Positions 1 to 7,603 of a DNA stretch of 64,000 nt are shown one piece after another. The DNA lies in the NCBI GenBank assembly GCA_002238785.1, contig MPNA01000014.1:1-64000 (forward strand). The letters run 5' to 3'. The number at the start of each line of letters is the position of its first letter. Position 1 is the first letter of the stretch. Source of the DNA: a bacterium OM1 bin76 (lineage in GTDB: Bacteria > Actinomycetota > Acidimicrobiia > Spongiisociales > ZC4RG35). Made by a program: the position numbers and the translations under genes. The notes under the pieces are model-generated. The model was not told the origin of the DNA. It saw only the letters and a program-made list of their open reading frames with translations, and did no database searches.

Positions 1-1045
1 TGTTTTTGGGGTTTACTCTCACAAACGGAACACCAGCTTTTTCGGCTTTGTGTTCCAGGATGCGGCTGAGAGCAGCCCATCGTTGCTCGCTCATTTTGCG
101 GGAGAACCGCTTGGTGCGGAGCAGACCAGCCACGTTCAAGTCTTCGACGGCTATCCCGTCGTAGGCGCTCACCAGTCGGTGCGCCAGACGAAAATCGGCC
201 TGGGTGGCGCGTTCTTGTTCTCTGCGGTGCGCTTTTGCGACGGCCAACGCCTTTTTCCTGCGCGAACGAGAGGCCTTCTTTGATCGGGAGAGGCGACGTT
301 GCGCCCGCTTGACACGGCCCATGTCGGCCACCCGGGCTGCAACGACGGTGCCGTCTGACAGGGTGAGACGACACGAAAGGCCCATGTCCACACCTACCGG
401 ATTGGAAGGTTCAAGTGATTCGCTCCCCGTGTCTCGGTCGGGATGGCGGATCACCACCTGTAGTTCGGTACGGAGCGCAGTTCTGACTATCCGCAGCATC
501 ACTGCCTTGCCGCCCCCTTCCAACGCGGTGGCCAGGCGGCGGCCCTTGTCCCGAAACCGCAGACGGGGAAGGCCCTTCACTTGAAGTTTCCACCATTCGG
601 CGCGGTGGTTCTTCAACGTGTCCGGCGCCCACAGCATCGACGGCGCCGCGTCTGGTATTTCGATGGTTCTCCACCTACGCGAAGCCTTGAACCGGGGATA
701 CCCCGGGTTGGCGCCTTTCCCGCAGCGTTCGTAAAAGGAACGGACGGTGCGGTCGAACCGACCCAGCACACCACGGCCCACCTGCACCGCCAACCTCTCC
801 CACTCCGGACGGTCTTTCCGCACACCGGTGAACTCTTTCATCAGGTCATACCTGGACATCTGAAGGTCCCGGGGGAACCGCTCGTCAGGGTCAGGATGAT
901 GTTCCCGCCACCACCGATAAGTTCCCCTCCACGACTCCAAACAGGCATTGTACAACTCCGCGCTCATAGCGAACACCTCCGTGAGGCGACGATGACCCGA
1001 AGGGGAACACTTCACCGAAAACCGCAAGGTCTGCACCAAAACCAC
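1..1045 (-). CDS. tnpB: TnpB-family RNA-guided nuclease/transposase accessory protein, partial
   Basis: The frame is open from about 1045 down to the window edge, so the C-terminus is missing. It reads as a typical TnpB/OrfB: an N-terminal segment with AELYNACLESW, a long Arg/Trp-rich helical region, then a RuvC-like nuclease domain with the first Asp in VGVDMG (near 400 in the window) and the catalytic Glu in IAVEDLNVAGL (near 160). The zinc finger and last RuvC Asp should lie beyond position 1. TnpB proteins are transposon-encoded, RNA-guided DNases of IS200/IS605 elements. The GTG at 1045 is the likeliest start; an internal ATG at 967 would remove conserved N-terminal residues. No tnpA partner is visible. 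Confidence 0.85.
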   Translation of the reverse strand, partial: MVLVQTLRFSVKCSPSGHRRLTEVFAMSAELYNACLESWRGTYRWWREHHPDPDERFPRDLQMSRYDLMKEFTGVRKDRPEWERLAVQVGRGVLGRFDRTVRSFYERCGKGANPGYPRFKASRRWRTIEIPDAAPSMLWAPDTLKNHRAEWWKLQVKGLPRLRFRDKGRRLATALEGGGKAVMLRIVRTALRTELQVVIRHPDRDTGSESLEPSNPVGVDMGLSCRLTLSDGTVVAARVADMGRVKRAQRRLSRSKKASRSRRKKALAVAKAHRREQERATQADFRLAHRLVSAYDGIAVEDLNVAGLLRTKRFSRKMSEQRWAALSRILEHKAEKAGVPFVRVNPKN

Positions 1046-1177
1046 ACCACTCAGGATGCACAGCGACTGTGACAAACCCGTCAACCCAAGCACAATCCCC
1101 AAGAAAACACCACCACCACCCGCCCCCGCCCGCAACAGCCACCCTCCACCGTCTACCCACGTATATAAGTCCCTTAC
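1..1177 (-). mobile_element. IS200/IS605-family element, partial (left-end side)
   Basis: This stretch holds a tnpB gene reading leftward off the window plus about 130 bases of non-coding DNA upstream of it (1046-1177), which I take as the element's left end. On the element strand a TTAC tetranucleotide (complement of 1178-1181) immediately precedes the proposed end. IS605-group elements typically insert next to such a short motif without target duplication. To the right, a vapC-like toxin frame begins abruptly without its N-terminal half, as expected if the element interrupted it. No tnpA is visible. The other end and any right-end RNA lie outside the window. The exact boundary is inferred. 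Confidence 0.6.
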
Positions 1178-1181
1178 GTAA

Positions 1182-1401
1182 CGTCCTGCGAGCCAACGGT
1201 TTGCACATCAGTCCGGTCGACGATGAGATCGCTATCCGGGCCGCCGACCTGGGCGACGAGGGATTCCACTCTGATCCTGCTGACCGCATTATCACTGCGA
1301 CCGCGATAGTCGGCGGGTTCCGGCTTGCTACTGCGGACAGCATGATCACCGGCTGGGCCGAGCGCTCACGGGGTGTTTCCATACTCGACCCGAGGCACTG
1401 A
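1182..1401 (+). pseudogene. vapC-like PIN toxin, 5'-truncated remnant
   Basis: The frame encodes only the C-terminal half of a PIN-domain ribonuclease. The segment DPADRIITATA and the following ATADSMI carry the two late acidic residues of the PIN active site, and the reading ends at a normal stop (1399-1401). The N-terminal half with the first catalytic Asp is missing. Just upstream lie the proposed TTAC target and left end of the TnpB element, so disruption by that insertion is the simplest explanation. The missing half may sit beyond the far end of the element, outside the window. An in-frame ATG upstream (1069) lies in the element and does not restore a PIN domain. Confidence 0.65.
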
Positions 1402-1472
1402 GCCAGGCGAACCACTCAAACCTTCCCCGGCTCCTATGGCGTCGTCCCCTTGCTCGCATGGCTCCAGACGGA

Positions 1473-1877
1473 TCACATGAACTCGTTGATGGTCCGGATC
1501 TGGCATTTCGGGCCGATGGTTTGGGCCAGCCGATGATCGCCGGTCACCAGATCACACCGCAGGGCCTCGGCCAGAGCTACGTAGCAGGCGTCGTATGTCG
1601 TTACGTTGGCCCGTAGTTGGAAGGCTCTGGCCATGAGGGGAAGGGTCGGGTAGACAGACAGAGGAAGATTCACAAGGTCTTCGAGGGCTTCTTGGCAGCG
1701 AGCGACATCGATTGTTCCGCGGAGCCATTGTTTCCGTATGACCGACACCGTTTCCACGCACGCCAGGTCGGGAACGGACACGCCTCCGGCATCGAAGAAG
1801 ATCTTTCTGGCGGTATGTCCCGCGGACCCTCCGTCCACTAACAAACTGACCAGAAGAGAGGCGTCGGCGACTATCAC
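1473..1877 (-). CDS. vapC: Type II toxin, VapC-like PIN-domain ribonuclease
   Basis: A 134-residue protein with the full PIN-domain pattern: Asp in the N-terminal strand (VADASLLV), Glu in CVETVSVIRK, and late Asp residues in TTYDACYVALAEAL and TGDHRLA. VapC toxins are Mg-dependent endoribonucleases that usually cut tRNA or rRNA and are silenced by a partner antitoxin. The start codon overlaps the stop of the upstream ribbon-helix-helix gene by 4 bases (ATGA), the usual coupled antitoxin-toxin layout. The normal length and intact motifs suggest it is functional, unlike the truncated paralogue next door. Confidence 0.88.
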   Translation of the reverse strand: MIVADASLLVSLLVDGGSAGHTARKIFFDAGGVSVPDLACVETVSVIRKQWLRGTIDVARCQEALEDLVNLPLSVYPTLPLMARAFQLRANVTTYDACYVALAEALRCDLVTGDHRLAQTIGPKCQIRTINEFM

Positions 1878-2110
1878 ATCCGGTCGCGTCGTTCTTCATC
1901 CAGGTCTGCAAGGATGGTCTCCATGTCAACCCGTTCCATACGGCGGCTGCTGATTCGCTCCAGAACTTCCTCCATGGTGGGTCTCTCTGCCAGGGTCGTT
2001 AGTTCAGTGAGCAGGTATTGCTGAAGAGGCTGGCCTTTGCATTGGGCGCGCCACTTGAGTTGGAGATGTATCTCGTCGGGAACGTTTCGTATCAGTATGG
2101 ATTTGGCCAT
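1874..2110 (-). CDS. vapB: Antitoxin, VapB/FitA-like ribbon-helix-helix protein
   Basis: A 78-residue protein beginning MAKSILIRNVPDE, the classic RHH start in which an N-terminal strand (ILIRNVP) binds DNA as a dimer and the following helices form the fold. The C-terminal tail is charged and Met/Glu/Arg-rich, as in antitoxins that wrap the toxin active site. It is the first gene of a two-gene operon with vapC. AT-rich symmetric sequence immediately upstream (ATATCGATAT) is a good candidate for the autoregulatory operator. The FitA-like subtype is assigned from the N-terminal pattern and the fused layout only. Confidence 0.82.
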   Translation of the reverse strand: MAKSILIRNVPDEIHLQLKWRAQCKGQPLQQYLLTELTTLAERPTMEEVLERISSRRMERVDMETILADLDEERRDRM

Positions 2111-2136
2111 GATATCGATATGATAGCATACACCTT
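2111..2136 (-). promoter_or_regulatory. vapBC promoter/operator
   Basis: AT-rich block directly before the antitoxin ATG. It contains the 10-bp palindrome ATATCGATAT (2112-2121) and TATCAT/TATGCT hexamers on the minus strand that could serve as the -10 box. RHH antitoxins usually repress their own promoter through such palindromes. Assignment is by position and symmetry only. Confidence 0.5.
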
Positions 2137-2154
2137 CCTCCCTTGAGTGGTGAT

Positions 2155-2224
2155 GTGAAAGTTCCTCTCACAATCGGTGACCACCTTCCCCGGGGCTCTG
2201 GTTGTGTTTCCCGTCCGGGCGCCT
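2155..2224 (+). pseudogene. Decayed duplicate of the acyl-CoA synthetase 5' end
   Basis: Beginning at GTG 2155, about 70 bases closely match the first 70 bases of the acyl-CoA synthetase gene that starts at 2349: both carry AAAGTTCCTCTCACAATC or a one-base variant, then GACCACCT and a GGGCTCTGG core. An extra G in the CCGGGGCTC run shifts the frame and the similarity fades soon after. It is a broken partial tandem copy, not a gene. About 120 bases of unrecognised sequence separate it from the intact gene. Confidence 0.6.
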
Positions 2225-2334
2225 CATTGGACCTGAGAGCCGAAGGGTCGCAATCCCGGCGTGACACACATCCGATTGCGCATTTCGTAATCCCGGCTGC
2301 GGGGTCGGCTCGGTAAGTGCGTTCCTGCCCTTGC

Positions 2335-2340
2335 TATAAA
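2335..2340 (+). promoter_or_regulatory. -10 box for acyl-CoA synthetase (leaderless)
   Basis: TATAAA lies 8 bases before the ATG at 2349, so transcription would start at or within a base or two of the start codon. No Shine-Dalgarno sequence fits the gap. No clear -35 box is seen. Confidence 0.5.
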
Positions 2341-2348
2341 ATGACGGC

Positions 2349-3884
2349 ATGAAGGTTCCTCTCACAATCCGCGACCACCTCCACCGGGCTCTGGCTGTTT
2401 ACCCCGACCGGGTTGCTTTCGTCGACGAGCCCGACCAGCCCGCCCTATCGATGGGAGAGGTGACTTTTGCTCAACTGGGGGAACTGGCCGATGCCATGGG
2501 GGCCGGTCTGGATGCTCTGGGGGTCCCCATGGGTGGGCGCGTCGCCATGGTGTCGCACAACGCCGGTCGCCTGCTCACCTCTTTTTGGGGAGTGAGCGGC
2601 AACGGCCGCGTCTTCGTGCCGGTCAACTTCCGGCTCAGCACCGATGAGGTGGCCTACATTGTCGAGCACTGCGGCGCTGACGTGCTGCTGGTCGATCCCG
2701 AGTTGGCCGACCAACTTGCCTCCATCAGATGTCGCCACAAGTTCGTACTGGGCGTCGAGTCCGATGAAGCCTTGTTCCGTTTCGGTACGGCGCCTCGGAC
2801 ATGGACGCCCGATGAGGATCAGACCGCGGTGATCAACTACACCTCCGGCACGACCGCCCGTCCCAAAGGGGTGCAGCAGACTCACCGCAGCCTGTGGCTC
2901 AACGCCGCGGTCTTCGGATGGCAGGCGACGGTCAGCGACCGGGACAACTACCTGCACACCCTGCCCATGTTCCACTGCAACGGCTGGGGAATGCCCTACG
3001 CCCTGGTGGGCATGGGGTCCAAGCAAGTGGTGTTGCGCAAGGTGGACGGCGCCGAGATTCTGCGCCGGGTGGCCGAGCACGATATCACGATCATGTGCGG
3101 TGCTCCGGCGGTGGTGGCGGCCATCCTTGACGCCGCCGCCGAATGGGACGGACCGATTCCCGGTACGGGCCGCACCCGTATCGTGGTGGCCGGTGCGCCA
3201 CCGCCCACCCGCACCATCGAGCGGGTGGAGACGGAACTGGACTGGGAATTCATCCATCTCTACGGCCTCACCGAGACGGCGCCGCTGCTCACCATGAACC
3301 GTGGACGGGCCGAATGGGACCATCTGTCACCTGGCGAGAGGGCTCGCAAGCTGGCTCGCCAGGGGGTGCCCGGTCTGGGGGTGCGCATGGCCCTGAGCCC
3401 CGACGGCGAATTTCTGGCCCGTACCAACCATGTGCTCGAGGGTTACTGGGAGCAGCCCGAAGCCACTGACGAGGCCATTGTGGACGGCTGGTTCCACACC
3501 GGAGACGGGGGCTACACCGACGAGGACGGCTATTACACCATCACCGACCGTAAAAAGGATGTCATCATCTCCGGTGGGGAGAACGTGTCGTCCATCGAGG
3601 TGGAAGACGCGCTGTTCTCTCACCCGGCCGTGGCGGAAGTGGCCGTTATCGGCGTTCCTCATCCCAAGTGGGGCGAGACGGTCAAAGCGCTGGTGGTGCT
3701 GGCTCCCGGAGCCGAGGCGACGCCCGAGGATCTGATCGCCCATTGCCGGGATCTGATCGCCCACTACAAGTGCCCCACCTCGGTGGAGATCCGCACCGAA
3801 CTGGCCCGCACCGCCACCGGGAAACTGCAGAAGTTCAAGCTGCGGGCCCCCTACTGGGAGGGCATGGAAAAAGCGGTCAACTAG
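2349..3884 (+). CDS. Acyl-CoA synthetase (AMP-forming), fatty-acid CoA ligase-like
   Basis: A 511-residue member of the ANL adenylating superfamily. The P-loop-like motif YTSGTTARPKGV, the GLTETAPL motif, the hinge/ATP region with GWFHTGD and the C-terminal KDVIISGGENVSS and TATGKLQKFKLR (with the catalytic Lys) are all present in order. It would activate a carboxylic acid, probably a fatty or short aromatic acid, to its CoA thioester in the cytosol. The exact substrate cannot be read from sequence. The ATG lies 8 bases after a TATAAA box, suggesting a leaderless transcript. A broken copy of the gene's 5' end lies about 190 bases upstream. Confidence 0.9.
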   Translation: MKVPLTIRDHLHRALAVYPDRVAFVDEPDQPALSMGEVTFAQLGELADAMGAGLDALGVPMGGRVAMVSHNAGRLLTSFWGVSGNGRVFVPVNFRLSTDEVAYIVEHCGADVLLVDPELADQLASIRCRHKFVLGVESDEALFRFGTAPRTWTPDEDQTAVINYTSGTTARPKGVQQTHRSLWLNAAVFGWQATVSDRDNYLHTLPMFHCNGWGMPYALVGMGSKQVVLRKVDGAEILRRVAEHDITIMCGAPAVVAAILDAAAEWDGPIPGTGRTRIVVAGAPPPTRTIERVETELDWEFIHLYGLTETAPLLTMNRGRAEWDHLSPGERARKLARQGVPGLGVRMALSPDGEFLARTNHVLEGYWEQPEATDEAIVDGWFHTGDGGYTDEDGYYTITDRKKDVIISGGENVSSIEVEDALFSHPAVAEVAVIGVPHPKWGETVKALVVLAPGAEATPEDLIAHCRDLIAHYKCPTSVEIRTELARTATGKLQKFKLRAPYWEGMEKAVN

Positions 3885-4050
3885 CTTGCCCCACAGGGGG
3901 TTTGTCCCGATTTCATGGAGGGTGGTTACCTGCTGACAGGCAGGAACGGGGAAGCTGCTGACCTTTGCCAGGTCCTTGTCGGGGGCTACCGGGCAGGTGC
4001 GGGGAAGCCGTGCTTTCGTAAGTGGTGGATTCCAAGCGGCCCGGGGCCCT

Positions 4051-4056
4051 TATAAT
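4051..4056 (+). promoter_or_regulatory. -10 box of copZ-copA (leaderless)
   Basis: A consensus TATAAT sits 9 bases before the copZ ATG at 4066, predicting an mRNA that begins essentially at the start codon. No clear -35 hexamer or copper-repressor operator could be recognised. Confidence 0.6.
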
Positions 4057-4065
4057 CGGGCTGGT

Positions 4066-4299
4066 ATGGCTTCTAACCAAACGGATGTCTTTTCGGTCAG
4101 TGGCATGACTTGCGGTTCATGTGCGAACCATGTGGAAGGGGCCCTTCTTCAAATGGAGGAGGTCAAGAAGGCCAAGGTCAACTTGAAGGCGGCCAGGGTG
4201 AAGGTAACTTTTGCCCGAGGGACCGACGTCACCTCGCTGTTCGACAAGGTCGGAGAAATCGGATACGAAATGGGACCGCTCCCACCCAGAGCCACCTAG
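4066..4299 (+). CDS. copZ: Copper chaperone, single HMA domain
   Basis: A 77-residue protein made of one heavy-metal-associated domain with the metal-binding motif GMTCGSC. Such proteins carry Cu(I) in the cytosol and hand it to a P-type ATPase, here encoded 13 bases downstream. The ATG at 4066 is preferred over an upstream in-frame start (3976) because it follows a TATAAT box by 9 bases and begins at the domain boundary. The domain closely resembles the N-terminal HMA domain of the following CopA (shared QTDVF, GMTC, VKVTF and GYxMGPL), which points to an in-operon duplication. Confidence 0.85.
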   Translation: MASNQTDVFSVSGMTCGSCANHVEGALLQMEEVKKAKVNLKAARVKVTFARGTDVTSLFDKVGEIGYEMGPLPPRAT

Positions 4300-4312
4300 A
4301 GCCGGACTCGCC

Positions 4313-6481
4313 TTGAAAACTGCACAGACAGACGTATTTGCTGTTGAGGGTATGACCTGCGCCTCCTGTGCCGGTCGGGTGGAGCGCGCTCTTCTTCAGA
4401 GAGAAGATGTTTCAGAAGCCGACGTGAACCTGATGGGGGCCAAGGTCAAGGTCACTTTTGATGCGGAAACCGATGCCACCGCGCTGTTCGATGAGGTGCG
4501 GAATATCGGATACGGAATGGGGCCACTGCAACCCGAAGCCGCCGAGGCAGCCGACGGCGGACCCTTCGCCCAGGAGTCCCGGCGACAGTTGCGCAACTTC
4601 GTTGCTTCGGCTGTTCTGGCCGCGCCCTTGATGGTCATCTCCATGCTGGCCCCTCACGAACCCATTTGGTTGACTAGCCAATGGGTGTTGGCTGGGTTGG
4701 TGGTATTCGTGTGGGGTCGGCAGTTTCATCGCATCGCCTTTCAACGGGCGCGAGGCGGTCAGGCCAACATGGACACTCTGATCTCGGTTGGATCCCTCAC
4801 CGCTTTCATCTACTCAACCTGGGCAGCCTTTGATGGTGAGGCCGTGTATTTCGAGACGGCTGGGATGATCGTCACCTTGATCCTGTTGGGACGTTTCCTT
4901 GAGGCCCGGGCCAAGGGCCGGGCATCGCAGGCGGTGGCGAAACTGCTGGAGCTTGGTTTTGCCGACTCGGTGCGGGTGATCCGGGACGGCGGGGAGACGG
5001 AGATCGCCCAAGAGGAGTTGGAAGTCGGGGATCTGGTGGTGGTGTTGGCGGGGGAGAAAGTCCCCGCCGACGGTGTGGTCACCAGCGGGCATTCCACGGT
5101 GGACGAGTCGATGCTAACCGGAGAGTCGCTGCCGGCGGAGCGCACCGGGGGGGATCCGGTTTACTGCGGGACTGTGAATCTGACCGGGCGGCTGGTATTT
5201 GAAGTGGAGAAGGTCGGCGCCGACACTGTCCTTTCTCGCATTGTTGAAATGGTCGATGAGGTGCAGTCCTCCAAGCCTCCCATTCAGAGGCTGGCTGATC
5301 GGATTTCGGGGGTGTTCGTGCCGGTGGTGATCCTGCTGGCGATCGCCACCTTCGTGGGCTGGTTGGTGGGGGGCGTGGAGTTGGGAGAAGCGATTCGCAA
5401 CGGAGTCGCGGTGCTGATCATCGCCTGTCCGTGCGCACTGGGCCTGGCCACACCCACCGCCATCATGGCGGGCAGCGGCCGGGGCGCCGAGTTGGGAGTG
5501 CTCTTCAAGAATTCGGAGGTCTTCGAACGAACCAGGGCGGTGGACACCGTGGTGTTCGACAAGACCGGCACCCTCACTGAAGGCAAGATGACCCTCACCG
5601 ATGTTTCAGCAGATGATCCGGAGAAGTTCCTCCGCCTGGTGGGTTCGGTGGAGGGCGGGAGTTCCCATCCGATTGGTCAAGCGGTGGTGAAGGGTGCCCT
5701 GGATCGGGGGGTAGGGATCATAGTGGCCGAGCAGGTCGAGGAGAAGGCCGGTCGGGGAGTGACGGGAGTTGTCGACGGCATCCAGGTTTGGGTGGGCAAA
5801 CCCGGGTTCTTGGCCGATGCGGGATTGGACCCGGAGACCAGCCACTTGGAGACAATGAGAGGCCTGGAGGAGGAAGCCAAGACTGTCTTCATGGCGGGCT
5901 GGGAAGGTGAAATCCGGGGTGTCCTCGCAGTGTCTGATTCTCCCCGTCCCACGGCCGGGGATGCTCTGTCCCAACTGCGTGAGATGGGCGTAGAACTGGC
6001 CCTTTTGACAGGGGACAACCTGGGATCAGCTTCGGTGATGGGACGCCGTTTGGGGATCGATCAGGTCAAAGCGGATGTCCTTCCAGCCGAGAAAGCACAG
6101 GAGATCACCCGGTTCAAGGAAGAAGGGGCGGTGGTCGGGTTTGTCGGTGACGGGATCAACGACGCGGTCGCCTTGGCAGCAGCGGACCTGGGGATCGCCA
6201 TCGGCACGGGAACCGATGTGGCGGTGGAAGCGGGTGACATCGTGCTGATGAGCGGGGACCCGGTGGGCGTTCCGGTCTCTCTTGCTCTGGCCCGCTCCAC
6301 CTACCGGGTGATAGTCGCCAACCTGGTCTGGGCGTTCGGCTACAACGTGGCTGCCATTCCTCTGGCGGTTGCCGGGGTGCTCAATCCGATGGTGGCCGCG
6401 GCGGCCATGGCCTTCTCCAGCGTGTCGGTGGTGACCAACTCGCTGCGTCTGCGCCGTTTCAAGGCGGTTACTGCACCCTGA
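4313..6481 (+). CDS. copA: Copper-translocating P1B-type ATPase
   Basis: About 722 residues. An N-terminal HMA domain (GMTCASC, Cys16/Cys19) is followed by transmembrane helices, the actuator TGES motif, the transmembrane CPC metal site in [13 protein letters not shown] (Cys372/Cys374), the phosphorylated Asp of DKTGTLT (Asp416), the nucleotide-domain HP in SSHPIGQ, and the hinge [10 protein letters not shown], where Val replaces the more usual Pro. It exports Cu(I) across the membrane at the cost of ATP. I chose TTG 4313 because it mirrors the start of CopZ; an earlier ATG (4211) would lie inside copZ in another frame. It is surely co-transcribed with copZ. Confidence 0.92.
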   Translation: MKTAQTDVFAVEGMTCASCAGRVERALLQREDVSEADVNLMGAKVKVTFDAETDATALFDEVRNIGYGMGPLQPEAAEAADGGPFAQESRRQLRNFVASAVLAAPLMVISMLAPHEPIWLTSQWVLAGLVVFVWGRQFHRIAFQRARGGQANMDTLISVGSLTAFIYSTWAAFDGEAVYFETAGMIVTLILLGRFLEARAKGRASQAVAKLLELGFADSVRVIRDGGETEIAQEELEVGDLVVVLAGEKVPADGVVTSGHSTVDESMLTGESLPAERTGGDPVYCGTVNLTGRLVFEVEKVGADTVLSRIVEMVDEVQSSKPPIQRLADRISGVFVPVVILLAIATFVGWLVGGVELGEAIRNGVAVLIIACPCALGLATPTAIMAGSGRGAELGVLFKNSEVFERTRAVDTVVFDKTGTLTEGKMTLTDVSADDPEKFLRLVGSVEGGSSHPIGQAVVKGALDRGVGIIVAEQVEEKAGRGVTGVVDGIQVWVGKPGFLADAGLDPETSHLETMRGLEEEAKTVFMAGWEGEIRGVLAVSDSPRPTAGDALSQLREMGVELALLTGDNLGSASVMGRRLGIDQVKADVLPAEKAQEITRFKEEGAVVGFVGDGINDAVALAAADLGIAIGTGTDVAVEAGDIVLMSGDPVGVPVSLALARSTYRVIVANLVWAFGYNVAAIPLAVAGVLNPMVAAAAMAFSSVSVVTNSLRLRRFKAVTAP

Positions 6482-6953
6482 ACGGCCAGGTGTAAACCTG
6501 CACTTGTGGCCACGAACCTCCACCGTGACCCTGCCGATGGTCCAGCGAAGGTCGAAGCAAAAAGATCTGCGTACATTCCACCTCACATCCAGCGTCCCGA
6601 GGCGGTAATCGGCGTTACCTGGACACCGTCGGGGCGAAGACAGGCGGGACCGGTGAAGGTCACCACCATCAGCGCAGCAAGTTCCTCAACCCGGTCTTTG
6701 GTCACTTTGTTACGCACGGCGCAGAGAGTTGGCTGCTTTCGTCCGTAACCTCCGGTGCAGGATTCAGCTTGTCTTCACCAGGGACTCGAAAGAGATTGGT
6801 ACGCATTGGAGACCAAGAAATAGACGTTACAGGAATCAAACGTTATAGGTTTTGCGAGCCTGACGTTATCCACTTTAGGAATCTGCGGAAGGTTCCCGTT
6901 CACCACATCGGCCTCTGCCCTGCTGTCTGCGGAGGTGCGTACAATTCTCCTGC
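6482..6953. other. 472-bp stretch with no assigned gene
   Basis: No convincing gene. On the minus strand 6717-6583 a 44-codon frame from a GTG has plausible amino-acid composition (core VTKDRVEELAALMVVTFTG), but I recognise no family and see no ribosome binding site. It may be a micro-gene or a remnant. The right end carries the promoter of the next gene. Base composition near 6780-6910 is more AT-rich than the surrounding genes. Confidence 0.35.
6940..6945 (+). promoter_or_regulatory. -10 box for the 6954 gene (leaderless)
   Basis: TACAAT lies 8 bases before the GTG at 6954. The spacing predicts transcription starting at the start codon. No Shine-Dalgarno sequence is present. Confidence 0.5.
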
Positions 6954-7349
6954 GTGCGTTACCGACTGATATATGTGGGGCTGGGGCTTCTCACCGTGGC
7001 AGCGTTGTCGCTGTGTTACGTCTTCGGACGAGGCGGGGATCCGCTGATCTTCCCTCCTCCCTTGGAAGATGTGTCCCCCAAGCCCTATGACGCGGTTCCC
7101 ATGCAGAGCGGTTTGGAGGTTGACTTGGAGGTAGGGTATGAAGCCCGTATCTATGTCAACGGGTATCCGATTCCCTCATCGGAGCTCTCGTTTGCCGAGG
7201 GAGTGGGCATATACCGGTGGAGGCCCGGCGGGCGGAGTCTGCTGATGAGTCGTTGGGACGTAGGGGAGCACACCATCCGGGTGGAATGGGAAAAGACCTA
7301 CGGTCTGCCCGACGTGGGCCATTTCACATGGACGTTTAGAGTCCAATAG
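6954..7349 (+). CDS. Small membrane-anchored extracytoplasmic protein, unknown function
   Basis: A 131-residue protein of no family I recognise. An N-terminal hydrophobic helix (about residues 4-22, LIYVGLGLLTVAALSLCYVF) acts as signal anchor. The rest is an exported beta-rich domain with WRPGGRSLLM and a C-terminal HTIRVEWEKTYG, resembling in general shape an Ig-like or carbohydrate-binding sandwich, though this is only an impression. The GTG start is chosen because it follows a TACAAT box by 8 bases. It stands alone between copA and the dap operon. Confidence 0.6.
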   Translation: MRYRLIYVGLGLLTVAALSLCYVFGRGGDPLIFPPPLEDVSPKPYDAVPMQSGLEVDLEVGYEARIYVNGYPIPSSELSFAEGVGIYRWRPGGRSLLMSRWDVGEHTIRVEWEKTYGLPDVGHFTWTFRVQ

Positions 7350-7357
7350 GCGCTGGT

Positions 7358-7536
7358 TCAAAGCGGAGCAGTAGCCGGTATCCCAACAATCGCCATCCGC
7401 CGGGGGTCCGACCTATAGATCCTGTCCGACGTGATCGAAGGAACAGTCTTGAAGTGCTCCCATCCGATGGCGCCTCTCCTTACCAGGTCGCGAACCACGA
7501 TCTCGGGATGAACCTGTTGGAGACTGTGGGTGGGTC
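7358..7536 (-). other. Possible decayed coding fragment
   Basis: The gap between 7349 and 7604 contains a minus-strand frame of about 58 codons with natural-looking protein composition (segments HPEIVVRDLVRRGAIGWEHF and SDPRRMAIVGIP), ending at the stop 7360-7358. It has no credible start codon and an in-frame stop just upstream, so it looks like the 3' end of a lost gene. I do not recognise the family. Confidence 0.3.
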
Positions 7537-7590
7537 ATCGGCTCAACGCCCCTGAGGATGTTCTTTCGATCAGTTCTCTTGTGCAGTTGG

Positions 7591-7596
7591 TAGCGT
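7591..7596 (+). promoter_or_regulatory. -10 box for the dap operon (leaderless)
   Basis: TAGCGT lies 7 bases before the ATG at 7604. The same hexamer is found just ahead of pyruvate kinase at 34732-34737. No Shine-Dalgarno sequence precedes the start. Confidence 0.45.
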
Positions 7597-7603
7597 GGTG
7601 GTG

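Noticed and set aside
2445-3323. Long antisense frame within the acyl-CoA synthetase
   Set aside because: No family resemblance; GC-rich genes commonly show long antisense frames, and the sense frame has all ANL motifs.
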